NCBI RefSeq assembly: GCF_042186555.1
Contig: NC_133326.1
Span: 97,770,144-97,834,143 of the forward strand
Source: Aquarana catesbeiana
Taxonomy: Eukaryota > Chordata > Amphibia > Anura > Ranidae
Length of the DNA stretch: 64,000 nt
Reading direction: 5' to 3'
This document shows positions 46,805-57,214 of the stretch, in pieces. Below the pieces are notes generated by a model that saw only the letters and a list, made by a program, of their open reading frames with translations, was not told the DNA's origin and did no database searches. Position 1 is the stretch's first letter. The number at the start of each line of letters is the position of its first letter. Made by a program: the position numbers and the translations under genes.

Positions 46805-47795
46805 AGTGTGTATGCTAGTCTCGGCCAATCATTAATTTGCTTGGTAATGCCCGGGACTCTCATATAAAAGCGGGGACACATGGTTGACAGAGAGTTCTTC
46901 CGGGCTTCCTGTTGAAGTGTGGAGAAGCCAGCCTGGTTCCCGGAGGGGAGAGGTTTCCCCCTCTGGGGAGCCAACGGAGCTCCCCCCTTGCAAGAAGGGT
47001 GGGGAACCGGTCTCCATGGAGGAAGAGACGACATCTTACAGCATGTAGTCGCTGGTGTCGTTGGCCGCCCCTGCGGGGAGGGGAGCGAGCCATAAAGGAG
47101 AGAAAGGAACTAAGAATCATTGCGGGAGAAGTAGCAACAAAGCGGAAGGAAACTGGGCAATCGATCGTTTATGAGTGGCACATGGACTATTGATCACGTG
47201 AGTGAAAGCCCAAGGGAAGGGTACTGCCAGAGGCTGAGGGATGTTGGTACGCAAGTCAGTGAGACAGGCGGTGATGGCCAGTAACTTTGGGTTCAGCAAT
47301 GCCCCGGGGTTCCAATCAGTCGGGCAGGAGAAGTTATTCAGAGTGACTCTTTCTCGGCTCAACTTGGAAGTACCATGCAGATGGGAAGTAGTGGTAAAAA
47401 GGTAGCGGTGAAGCTGCAAGCACACATATAGAGATATGGACTGTTCTTGAAAAGTCATGCAGATGAAGAAGTTATTCAGAGTGACTCTTTATCAATTATT
47501 CTCTATCAAATCTACTTCCATCTTCCCTGATTGAAGAAATCACACAAAGTGATTTCCTAACTATCCGCAAATGATTCTAGTTTTCCCGTAAGAGACATTG
47601 AAAAGATGATAATGTAACAAAAGAGCACCTCAAAAGAAGTCCTTCTCCCATCCCAGTTCATGTTAATTAATAAAGCAAAAGAAAAAGCATTATGGACTGT
47701 GTTTGGATTTTATGGGCTGCGATGGGTTAGGTGGTAAACGTGAATTACGGTTATAACAATTATTTAGCCGCTCCTTCGCGGGTAAGCGCTTCACT
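46805..47795 (+). repeat. LTR-like block: TATA box to AATAAA
   Basis: Directly after the LINE tail there is a TATAAAA at 46863-46869 followed by GC-rich sequence (46900-47100), and an AATAAA at 47669-47674. A 23-bp exact direct repeat, GAAGTTATTCAGAGTGACTC plus TTT, occurs at 47330-47352 and 47468-47490. Promoter-like start and polyadenylation-like end about 0.8 kb apart with no coding sequence would fit a solo LTR or the end of another retroelement. I could not find convincing matching ends or a target duplication, so the class is open. Confidence 0.35.
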
Positions 47796-47806
47796 AGTAA
47801 TGGCGG

Positions 47807-48557
47807 TAGGATTAGACCTATACCGATACTAGTATCGGTGCCGATACCAAGCATTTGCACGAGTACTAGTACTCGTGCAAATGGTCTGATGCTTAATCTG
47901 ATAGCTCCAGGCTCCAGCAGCGCCTCGTGAAGAGACGTTGGAGGTGTGTTGGAGGCATCACGAGATCATTCCGAGGAGTCAGTGGGCGGAGAAGACAGAG
48001 GGAGTCAGCGGCCTGCTGGAGGTGTCTGAACACCGCGACAGACATCTTGGAACACCCTGTACACCCAGCACTCACCCACATTAATACTTGTTAGTTGTTA
48101 CACACAGCCAAGTTATGCTACACACAGCTAAATCAGTGCTGTCCTTCAGCGCCCATCAGTGCCTGCCCATCAGTGCCATCCATCAGTTCCACCTATTATT
48201 GCCCATAAGTTCTGCCTATCAGTGCCCATCAGTGCCACCTATCAGTGCCCTTCAGTGCTGCATATTAGTGTCTCCTCACCAGTGCCACCCCATCAGTGCC
48301 GCCTCATCAGTGCCCATCAGTGCAGCCTATCAGTGCCACCTATCAGCGCCCATCAGTGCCACCTATCAGTTCCCATCAGTGCCGTTCATTAGTGCCTATC
48401 AGTGCCACTTATCAGTGCTGCATATTAGTGCCGCCTAATCAGTGCCCATCAGTGCAGGCTCATCAGCACACATCAGTGAAGAAAAAAAATTACCTGTTTA
48501 CAAAATTTTGATAATCGGTATCGGCGAGTACTTTAAAAAAGTATCGGTGCAACCCTA
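47807..48557. mobile_element. hAT-type non-autonomous element
   Basis: It is flanked by 8-bp duplications AATGGCGG (47799-47806) and AATGGCAG (48558-48565), matching at 7 of 8 positions; 8 bp is the hAT target size. The ends are TAGGATTAGACC...ACCGATAC at the left and GTATCGGTGCAACCCTA at the right. Near the left end are two perfect palindromes centred on actagt: 18 bp at 47822-47839 and 32 bp at 47852-47883. Inside is the minisatellite at 48125-48478. No transposase. Confidence 0.8.
48125..48478. repeat. 'atcagtgcc' minisatellite
   Basis: About 25 imperfect copies of short units such as catcagtgcccatcagtgccacct. Plus-strand frames across it encode Gln/Cys/His/Pro/Ile-Ser-rich peptides in three phases, which is expected of a tandem repeat lacking stops and not evidence for a gene. 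Confidence 0.93.
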
Positions 48558-48569
48558 AATGGCAGTGAT

Positions 48570-49300
48570 CAATGACTTATAGTGTAACTGTGATACTGTG
48601 ACAGCCTAACTGACACTGGCCACAGAGGGACACTAACTGACACTGATGTCGCTAGTAATACAGTGATCAGTGATAAAACTGTACACTGACACTGCACTGG
48701 CTTTCAAGAAATAGTAGTAGGACTGGTAGTGAGTGAACTATATTGCTAATGGAAATTTTAATGAATAATACCAAATGTATATTAAAATCTTTAAAGATTA
48801 TTCTACATGTTATTACTTTTGTGGTTTTGTGTCAAATAATATTAATATTGTACCAACCTAAATTGTGGATACCTTCCTGGACCTGTGTCTATATAATTGA
48901 TTTTGCATATTTTAGTAAAAAAGATCTTTGCACATGACACTGTAAAATAAACTAAGATATTGTATTATTTTTGACTAGCATTTAGTATGTTTAAAAGCTA
49001 TAAAGATAATTGGAACCCCCCAATGAATTGGTTCTGTGCCCGGTTCTACACCTGCTGGTGGAATTATAAACGCTTTAAACAAATTTACTTTTGAACACTG
49101 GTAAGTGAATAATTTGCAAAAAATCTTTGTTTGCCTTAGACTGGCCTGGGTAAAGAAAGAGTTCTTCTGTCCTGTATAGTAGATGTAATACAATATTTGC
49201 AGTGTGAAATGTTTCTTCTGTGCATCTAAAAGTCTGCATTGCATTCAAAATATTGTTCTTACAATCACATGCACTGTAACATTTATTAAAACTATTTGTG
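48570..49300. other. No gene seen
   Basis: Short cactgac-type repeats at 48590-48700, then AT-rich anonymous DNA. Confidence 0.5.
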
Positions 49301-49305
49301 CAATA

Positions 49306-49604
49306 AGCCCCCGTTCACACCGGAACGAGTTGTCGTACGATTTGACAGTCCCAAATCGCATGACAAGTCGAACCTTTTGTCGGCAATGGAACTGTTCAAA
49401 TAGGTGAGACTCCGACTTTGCGGTGCCGCACCGATTTGAAAAAAAGGGTTCCTGCGCTTTTTTTTGCAATTTCAGGTGTGACTTGCATAGACATCTGTGA
49501 ATGAAGTCGCACAGATGTCAGGCAAGTGGCATGTGAAATCACACTGACCTGCGGCTTTGAAATTGTGCTACTTCAAATGACTACTTTCAGTGTGAACTGA
49601 GGCT
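49306..49604. mobile_element. MITE with 'gttcacac' inverted ends
   Basis: Inverted ends: taagcccccgttcacaccgg at the left and cagtgtgaactgaggcta at the right. Internal short inverted words such as gactt/aagtc and cacagatgtc occur. No open frame of interest. Ends of a similar type appear at 62260 (ggcttagttcacacta) and 11191. Confidence 0.65.
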
Positions 49605-49690
49605 AAATTTGCAATTTAAACCTAATAAATTGGCCCATTTTCATTTATATCATTATACCTTAGACTAATGTTATCGTCTGGAAATATATA

Positions 49691-50136
49691 TTAAAGGGGT
49701 AGCAAACCACCATGTTTTTTTTTTTAAACCCGCAAGGTAAAGTTATAATGTGCTAGTATGCTTAGCATACTAGCACATTATGTGAAACGAAAGCCTTCCA
49801 GCGATGCCTTGTCACTGCTGACAGGGCTTCCATCTTCAGCCAGTCTTTATTCTGAGTTTGCGTCCTCTGGCCGTCTGAGAGGCTGTACAGGAAGAACTTC
49901 CACCCAGGAGAGGCTGAACCTGCTGGGGCAACAAACAGTAAGGGATACCTCTCATGTGTGCGTGAGCCACTATTCACTACCCAGGACTCTGCGCCGGTGA
50001 TGTCTCCGGCCCATTTACAAGTAAAGTTCTCCTAAACGGACCACGTTTAGGAGATATTTACTGTAACTACAGGTAAGCCTTATTATAGGCTTACCTAAAG
50101 CTAAATATCAACCATGGGAGTTTCATACCACTTTAG
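49691..50136. mobile_element. Three-hairpin TTAA MITE, copy 2
   Basis: The left end is TTAAAGGGGTAGCAAACC with TTAA at 49691-49694; the right end is gtttcataccacttta. Hairpin 1: arms 49745-49762 and 49764-49781 (18 bp, 1-nt loop). Hairpin 2: arms 50028-50038 and 50044-50054 (11 bp). Hairpin 3: arms 50071-50079 and 50088-50096 (9 bp, loop ttattata, same loop as copy 1). Same family and order as 37560-37981, but the interior between hairpins 1 and 2 has diverged strongly. Confidence 0.82.
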
Positions 50137-50580
50137 ACCCCTTTCACACTGGGGTGTTTTTCAGGTGCTTTAGCGTTAAAAAAAATGCCTGTAAAGCGCC
50201 TGAAGGAAGCCTCATCTGCAATCCCAATGTGAAACCCTGAGTGCTTTCACACTGGGGCACTGCCCTGGCAGGGCGTCAAAAAAAGTCCTGCAAGCAGCTT
50301 CTTTGCAGCGCTTTCGTGTTTTTGCCACCGGGCTGGGTGCGCCGATGGACCGAGCCCTTTCACACTGCCGGCGCCCGAAAAATGCCTGAAAAATGCCCCA
50401 GTGTGAAAAGGGTCTCAAGCAGCGCTTTACCAGCATTTTTCGGGTGCTGGCAGTGTGAAAGGGCTCGGGCTTTCACATTGGTATTGCAGATGAGGCTTCT
50501 TTCAGGCGCTTTACAAGCACTTTTTTTAATGCTAAAGCACCTGAAAAATGCCTGAAAAACGCCCCAGTGTGAAAGGGGTC
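50137..50580. mobile_element. Palindromic MITE with 'gacccctttcacactgggg' ends
   Basis: The left end gacccctttcacactggggtgtttttcaggtgcttta pairs with the right end aagcacctgaaaaatgcctgaaaaacgccccagtgtgaaaggggtc. Further inner blocks (gcctcatctgcaat / attgcagatgaggc; ccctttcacactgcc / ggcagtgtgaaaggg) pair in order, so the whole element is one long imperfect palindrome. It abuts TTAA MITEs on both sides without spacer. Confidence 0.85.
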
Positions 50581-51167
50581 TTAAAGTGGTATTGAACCCA
50601 AAAGCAAACATTTATTATATTGCAAACTACCAATTCTTTGATGTGATGGCTTCATCAGTTTTTTTTAGGCTTTCTTTCTTTTATTTTAACATGATGATTT
50701 GGCCAGTAAGTCTGTTGTTTTTCAATAGAACAAGTTGTCCTAAAAATGTAGCAGTTAGAGGGATGAAGCAAACTATTTACCACTGACAGGGATGCTTACG
50801 ATAATCAACTTTTATATATTTATGTAAAACCTTTAACCCAAAAGCAAAAACAAAACAAAAAGTTGCTTTAACTGCTTAGTATTAGCTCTAGCTTTGCTTC
50901 AATTTGTTAGTGTATTTAAATCTGCTAGTACATCTAACACTTCCCTTCACCCAGACTGGTAATACTGCTGTCCAAAGGTGTCTCTGTTGCTCCTTTATCC
51001 AGAGTGGGGACACTCTAATACAGGAGGTGTGTTACTGGCCAGATCAACAGGCTAATATAGAGGGGGGGGGGAAAGCCTAAACAAAGAAACAAATGTAGCC
51101 ATTACATCCAATGATTGTTAAGCTGCAATATATTACATTTTTAGTTTTGGGTTTAATACCGCTTTAA
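50581..51167. mobile_element. TTAA-flanked MITE
   Basis: TTAA at 50581-50584 and 51164-51167 with 19-bp inverted ends: AGTGGTATTGAACCCAAAA at the left and ttttgggtttaataccgct at the right. The interior is non-coding. A poly-G run lies at 51061-51070. Confidence 0.85.
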
Positions 51168-51216
51168 CCACTTACGGACCGCCCATCGTCATTATACGGC
51201 GGCTCTTTGAAGTGGA
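51168..51216. repeat. Fragment of a ttaaccactta...ggaccgccc repeat end
   Basis: ttaaccacttacggaccgcccatcgtc resembles the TTAACCACTT ends of the piggyBac-like MITEs at 43543 and 54911 but belongs to a different subfamily. It shares its TTAA with the neighbouring MITE. Confidence 0.5.
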
Positions 51217-52490
51217 ATACCATTGTTAAAAATGCAACCATCACATCTATCAATTGGGTTTAATACTGCTTTAACCCGCTCCCATCATTTAACCACACTC
51301 CTAATATCATTCCTCCTTTTCTTACGTTTTTCCTCTAGCTATCTTAAAGCTAACTGAACTGGGCAGAATACAAAGTTCAGTCAGGTTCTACCTCCACCTC
51401 TTAACTCAAGGGACTAGTGCCACTGGAGAATTCCTCACTATTTGGAGAGAGCCTCCAGCTTCCTTTTCAGGGAGCCCTGGGAAAGGTCACCTCCTGCCAT
51501 CATGGACACTCTATAAAAAAGGGACCAATTCCAGCATTGTAATTTGGGGTCTATCATATTAGGATTCCGTTGGAGAGAAAACCTTGATTGCCATATGAGT
51601 AACACTCCCGGGTCAGCATCCTTTGGATAGTACCTTGGTGTCGCTGGCTAGCCTTCCTGTAAGCTGGAGGAACATCTACAGAGCTCCCTGCGGGACACTT
51701 TCTGAGGTCCACATATCGCTACTGAGCCTGTTTTGACCCTCCCCTGAATAAGGGTGGTCGCAGGCTGTCTGGTAAGCCTCCAACACTATTCATTAGGTGG
51801 TGGGCAGCACCTGCGGTGGAATATAGATCCAGGATTTCATATTGGAACACCACTGTTTTTTTGGGACTTTAATTTTTTGGGACTGTAATAATTTTTCAGT
51901 TTTTTATTTTTCACCTATATTTATTGTCTTTCACTGTTATACAATCTACCATGTTTGATTAACTGTACGCTGGTCGATATAATTTTATTAGTTGTCACTT
52001 GTTGATATCAATTTTTTTGTATTGATATATTGAATTTACACATTTTTCATTTGAGATATATATCCAGCGCCGGCGAGATCACTTTTATCAGTGGCAGGAG
52101 AGGGGCCCCCTTCCGCCACTCCTTGGTGCCCCCCATCGCTTACCGTATCCGCCGGCGGCAGGGGAGGTGATCGACCCGATCACCTACCGGCTCCGGTAAC
52201 CAGTCCCCTGCTTGGCATGGAGCTGAGTGAGGGGAAGTTGGCCCCCACATGGCTCCATACCATTTCTGGGGCGGAATCGACGTAAAAATGTCACTTCCGC
52301 TCATAGCTATTAAAGGGACCTTTTGTGTTATTTTTATTTTTTTCAAACAGCATTCTTTTTTATTTTTTTTATTACATTTTAGTGTAAATATCAGATCTGA
52401 GGTCTCATATTTAAGAGATCCTGTCATGTTTTTTTCTATTGCAAGGAATGTTTACATTCCTTGTAATAGGAAGAAAAGTGACACCATTTG
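51217..52490. other. Repeat-like non-coding DNA, unclassified
   Basis: Higher GC at 51360-51830 and 52070-52270, with T-rich stretches between. A tataaaaaa at 51511 and ccccctgaataagggtggtcgc-type words near 51737 suggest retroelement terminal sequence, but I cannot identify ends. No motif-bearing open frame. Confidence 0.3.
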
Positions 52491-52663
52491 TTTTTTTTTT
52501 TTTATTTAACAGAAGGAATATTTATTTAGATAATCAAACGGTTACAGGTTAATAACAGCAAGTGTTACAGTAAAAGGCAATGTAATGTACCATAAGGATC
52601 AAACAAAAAACAGTACATCTAGTAGGTAGAACATATGAGGGTTATTTTTTATACTAGTAATTA

Positions 52664-53720
52664 GGGATGAGCCAAACACCCTCCCCCGGTTCAGTTCGCA
52701 CCAGAACTTGTGAACAGGCAAAAAATTTGTGCAAACACGTGGACACCTTTGAAGTCTATGGGACACGAACATGAAAAATAAAAAGTGTTCATTTTAAAGG
52801 CTTATATGCAAGTTATTGCCTTAAAAAGTGTTTGGGGACCTGGGTCCTGCCCCAGTGGACATGTATCAATACAAAAATAAGTTTTAAAAACTGAAGCTTT
52901 TTCAGGAGCAGTGATTGTAATAATGCATAAAGTTAAACAAAAAAAATGAAATATTCCTTTAAATATTGTGCCGGGGGGGAGGGGGGTGTCCTTAGTCTGC
53001 CTGTAAAGTAGCGCACCTTTCCAGTGTTTAGCTCAGTACCAAAGCAAAATGACATTTCTAAAGGAAAACATTTAATTTAAAACTGCTTGCGGCTGTATTG
53101 TCACGGGAATATACATAAAAAATCTTTGAAAAAAACGGCGTGGGTTCCCTCCACAGTCCATTACCAGGGCATTTGGGTCTGGTATGCTGGTATGAATATT
53201 AAGGAGAAACCTGCACCAAAATTTAAGAAAAAAATTGCATGGGGGTCCTCCCAAAATCCATACTAGGCCCTTCAGGTCTGGTATGGATTATTAAGGGGAA
53301 CCCTGCGCCAAAATTTTTTAAAAAAGTGGCGTAGGGCCTCCCGAAATCCATACCAGACCCTTATCTGGGCACGCAACCTGGCAGGCCGCAGGAAAAGGGG
53401 GGATGAGAGAGCGTCCCCCCTCCCGAACCGTACCAGTCCACATGCCGTCAACATGGGGAGGGTGTTTTGGGATCCCCCAAAACACCTTGTCCCCATGTTA
53501 ATGGGGACAAGGGCCTCTTTCCCACAACCCTTGCCCGGTGGTTGTGGGGGTCTGCGGGCGGGGGGCTTTCTGGAATCTGGAAGCCCCCTTTAACTCGAGG
53601 ACCCCAAATCCTGCCCCCCCATGTGAATGGGTATTGTACCCCTACACATTCACCAAAAAAAGTGTAAAAAAAGTAAAAATGACAGTAGACAGTTTGGGAC
53701 AATTCCTTCCTCCCGCGATG
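52664..53720. repeat. Large interspersed repeat (copy 2)
   Basis: It starts tagggatgagccaaacaccc and follows the same landmark order as copy 1 at 27640-28997: aggcttatatgcaagttatt, gacctgggtcctgccccag, gggggtgtccttagt, gcacgcaacctggcaggccg, catgttaatggggacaaggg and ccggtggttgtgggggtctg. It lacks the 330-bp tandem duplication of copy 1. Open frames on both strands are composition artefacts. The family has no visible gene. Confidence 0.8.
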
Positions 53721-53854
53721 TCCATTCATCTTCGATCACAGCGTCCGATGATCCCGAGAAAAAATGGAAAAACTCCGCCACGATGGGACGCTCCCGCCAA
53801 ATGCAGCTTTTTTGCTTTGAAAGCTGTTATGTAGCTGATGACCCCATCCCCTTC

Positions 53855-53939
53855 TGACGTCATGTGACGTCACGTAATGTCAGAGTGGGTGGGGTCTCTC
53901 ATTTATGTCACCGGGTGGCCCCACCCTCAACTATATAAG
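53855..53939 (+). promoter_or_regulatory. Promoter-like block: two CRE palindromes and a TATA box
   Basis: Two perfect cAMP-response-element palindromes TGACGTCA (53855-53862 and 53865-53872) lie about 60-70 bp upstream of CTATATAAGC (TATA box 53933-53939), with a GC-rich ggtggggtc/ggccccacc stretch between. This is the geometry of a TATA-type RNA polymerase II promoter. No gene follows within view; the sequence runs into a MITE-like region. It may drive a retroelement or be a fortuitous part of a repeat. Confidence 0.4.
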
Positions 53940-54099
53940 CCAGAAGGAATGTCAGCCAAGCAAGTCTTTAACAGGAACACAGGAGAGCGTCTCTAGGGAT
54001 GTGACCAAGGCTAAGGCAGAGATCATCTGGACTGGACGGCTTAAGTAGGCAGGACTGATGAGCAGGATATCATCAACAGGTGAGTCACTGTGGAGAGAT

Positions 54100-54914
54100 A
54101 GGAGCTGGCAATTAGCCGACAGCTGAGCGGCCAGCTCAGAGAAGGAAGGGCTGGGCCCAGCCCTGACAGATCCTGTGTTCCTGTGAAGCAGGAAAATGGA
54201 TCAATGCTTTCCCCTAGTCAAAGCACCTCCCCCACAGTGAGAAAGCACAGGCTAGGCACACAGTTAACCCTTTGATCCTCTGATGCTAACCCCTTCCCAG
54301 CCAGTGTCATCAGTACAGTGACAGTGCATTTTTTTAAGCAATGATCACTGTATTAGTGTCACTGGTCCCTAAAAAGTGTCAACAGTGTCAGTTAGGTGTT
54401 CTATTTGTCTGCCACAATATTGCAGTCCTGCTATAAGTCGCTGATCGCTGCCATTACTAGTAAAAAAGAAATAAATTAATTAATAAAAATATCTCATCGT
54501 TTGTAGACGTCATAACTTTTGCGCAAACCAACCAATATATGCTTATTGGAATTTTGTTTACCAAAAATATGTAGCGGAATACATATTGGCCTGAATTGAT
54601 GAAGAAATTGTTTTTTTTAGATTTTTTTTTAATTGGATATGTTTTATAGCAAAAAGTAAAAAATATTGTTTTTTTTTTTCTCAAAATTAAAAAAAGTAAT
54701 TTTTGTTTATAGTGCAAACAATAAAGACCACAGAGGTGATCAAATACCATCAAAAGAAAGCTCTATTTGTGGGGGGAAAAAAACGTCAAAAAATTTTATT
54801 TGGGCACAATGTCGCAGAACGGCGCAATTGTCAGTTAAAGTAACACAGTGCCGTATTGTAAGAAAAAGGCCTGGTCGTGAAGGGGGTTAAATCTTCCGGG
54901 GGTCAAGTGGTTAA
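54100..54914. mobile_element. piggyBac-like TTAA MITE, copy 2 (opposite orientation)
   Basis: Read on the minus strand, the right end gives TTAACCACTTGACCCCCGGA (TTAA at 54911-54914), then gatttaaccccctt, cactttaactgacaattgcg-like sequence and ttgatcacctctgtggtc, in the same order as the copy at 43543. The left side retains cccttcccagccagtgtcat, matching the complement of atgacactggcagggaaggg near 44124. The left terminus was not found. Confidence 0.75.
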
Positions 54915-54919
54915 AAAGC

Positions 54920-56025
54920 TGAACCATTAATACCACTTTAAGTAGTGAAGGTATATGAATTATATTTGGAGTACATAGATATCGTAGTGTCACTTTAAAA
55001 TGTTGTATTGTGTTAGCTATGCGCAGTATTTGTTTTACATTACTATTATTGGGTAAGCCTAATTGTGTCTAAAACTTCTTTTGTGGCCAGACATCAGTAT
55101 GACTGTTTGACATATTAAATCTGAGGATTATAGTAAAACATTCACATTTAATCAAACAGCGAACATCTGTAAGCCTGCTGCTTTGTTTAGCCAGTGTTCT
55201 CTTAAGATAATGTTCATGTATGAAGAAAATTAACGCTGACTTGTTTTTTCCACTGAAAATGATGAGGGTATTTTGTGTTCCTTGCCATTGCTCATCCTAT
55301 ATTATTATGTTTAATCCTCTGCAGAATATGTCCTTGTTTTTTTCCTTTTTGCATGCAAAATATTGGAACCACAAATGGTCCTGGCTATTACATGACATTC
55401 AAACTTGCAAAAAATGAACATACAAAAATAGGAATTTTAATCTGAAGCATAGATCTTAAAATAATATAAAAATCATGTCTTCTTCAACAGGCATCACGTT
55501 TTCTGGCAAAAATAATAAGAGGATTGATCGGCTCAGCTAGCACAGTCAATCAATTCCCTTAAGGGATGTAATATTTCAGACATCAGAGCAGTCAAGAGAC
55601 CTCCTTCAGACACATAATTGGGCTTCTCCAAAAGGCATCAAAAAGAGCAGTAATGAGAGGCAAAGTGCAGTAGCCTATGGCAATAAGCGGTTTACTAAAG
55701 TCAGATCAGTTAAATGATGATTATTGATTGGTTGCTAAGGGTAATGTGTTCTGCACATATTCATTGCTCATAAGGTGTTCATACCTGGGCCAATTACCTG
55801 CAAAAAGTAATTGAGTTTTACACCTTCTCTTTCAATGTTTTGTCATTAATGGACAACCACCAACCTTCAATAGATACGCAGATGTTTACTAAACTGATGG
55901 TGAGGTGCTTACCATCATACAAGAGCCACAGAAGCCCATCTATGCATGTCTTGCATGATTTCATGGGCATTTGGCACCTGCCTTGAATGTCTTTATCTGT
56001 TAACATTTGGCCACAGCTGAGTGGG
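54920..56025. other. No gene seen
   Basis: AT-rich anonymous DNA. No motif-bearing open frame and no complete element. Confidence 0.5.
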
Positions 56026-56469
56026 AGATACACCGATCAACCATAACATGACTGTTGACAGGTAAAGTGAATAACATTGATTATCTTGTGATGATGGCAC
56101 CCAGCAGTGGGCGGATTATATTAGGAAGCAAGTGAACATGTTGTCCCTGAAGTTGATGTGTTGAAAGCAGAAAAATGGGCAAGTGTAAAGATTTGAACGA
56201 CTTTTGACAAAGGCTAAATTGTAATTGCTAGATGACTGGTTCAGAGCAACTCCACATCTGTAGCTCTTGTGGGATGTCCCTGGCAGGGGTCAGAACCTAA
56301 CAAAAGTGGTCCAAGGAAGGAAAGCCGGCAAACCAGTGACATTGTCATAGGCAGCCAAGGCTCACTGATATGTGTGGAGATCTAATGGAAAAGCAACTTT
56401 TGTTCAAATTGCTAAAAGGTTAATGGTGGTTCCAATAGAAAGGTGTCAGAACACACAACACACAACACA

Positions 56470-56522
56470 AGTTGAACTGGATGGACTATTGTCTTTATTC
56501 AACCTTACCAACTATGTAACAC
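56470..56522 (+). repeat. CR1 3'-end fragment
   Basis: agttgaactggatggactattgtctttattcaacctt...aactatgtaac parallels the 3' end of the CR1 copy at 46733-46780. It is about 50 bp long, an extreme 5' truncation, inside the Tc1/mariner-like relic and between acacac words. Confidence 0.8.
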
Positions 56523-56731
56523 ACCGGGCATCACAATTTGTGAGGACTGCGTACTTGCAGACCAGTCAAGGTCTCCATGTTGACCCGTGTCCACAGCCAA
56601 AAGTGCCTACAATGGGCATGTGAGCATCAGAACTGGACCATGGAGCAATGGAAGAAGGTGGCCTGGTCTGATGAATCATGTCATTTCTTTTACATTACGT
56701 GGATGGGTGGGTGTGCATTGCTTACTTGAGG

Positions 56732-57026
56732 ATTTATTTAATTCAGGTACTTATATACCATCAATTTACACAGCACTTTACATATAGTATATATTTACAT
56801 AAGTCCCTGCCCTCAAGGAACTTACAATCTAAGGTCCCTAACTCACATTCACACATACACATACTAGGGACAATTTAGACAGGAGCCAATTAATCTACCA
56901 GCATATCTTTGGAGTGTGGAAGGAAACCCACGCAGGCAAAGGGAGAACATGCAAACTCCATGCGGATAGTGCCATGGTTCTGATTTGAACCAATGCTCCT
57001 AGTGCTGCTAGGCGGAAGTGTTAACC
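56732..57026 (-). repeat. tRNA-derived SINE with 8-bp target duplication
   Basis: ACTTGAGG occurs exactly on both sides (56724-56731 and 57027-57034). Read on the minus strand it begins aagtggttaacacttccgcc and carries ggttcaaatca near 56985, resembling the A-box end and B box of a tRNA-like RNA polymerase III promoter. It then has the body motif with agtttgcatgttctccc and a tail (aattaaataaat) at the left end. The surrounding Tc1-like sequence is restored in order if this block is removed. Confidence 0.82.
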
Positions 57027-57214
57027 ACTTGAGGAAGACATGGCCCCGGATGCACTATGGGAAGAAGGCAAGCCAATGGAGGCAGTGTGAGGTCTAGTGG
57101 CATCCATGCCTTGATGGGTTAGGACTGTTTTGGAGGACTACTTGGACCTACTTAGGTAGGTGGCCATAATGTTATGGTGGGTGGCCACAATGTTATGGTT
57201 GATCGGTTTACGTC

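Larger units (their letters stand above)
56031..57208 (+). mobile_element. Tc1/mariner-like relic with nested insertions
   Basis: The left end CACCGATCAACCATAACAT follows TA (56029-56030); the right end atgttatggttgatcggt precedes TA (57209-57210). The remaining coding region is about the front half: gtgcctacaatgggcatgtgagcatcagaactggaccatgg and gaagaaggtggcctggtctgatgaatca, encoding a WSDES-like block near 56663-56680. The catalytic middle is deleted at about 57098, where the sequence jumps to catccatgccttgatgggtta. Two younger insertions split it: a LINE tail (56470-56522) and a SINE (56732-57026). The right end has an extra copy of its terminal gtggccataatgttatgg block. Confidence 0.85.

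Noticed and set aside
46832..47193. Overlapping frames in the GC-rich part of the LTR-like block
   Set aside because: Frames occur in several phases and both strands with no motif; GC-rich, stop-poor sequence explains them.
48088..48511. Three overlapping plus-strand open frames of 71-116 codons
   Set aside because: They are translations of the atcagtgcc minisatellite in different phases; a repeat without stop codons gives this pattern.
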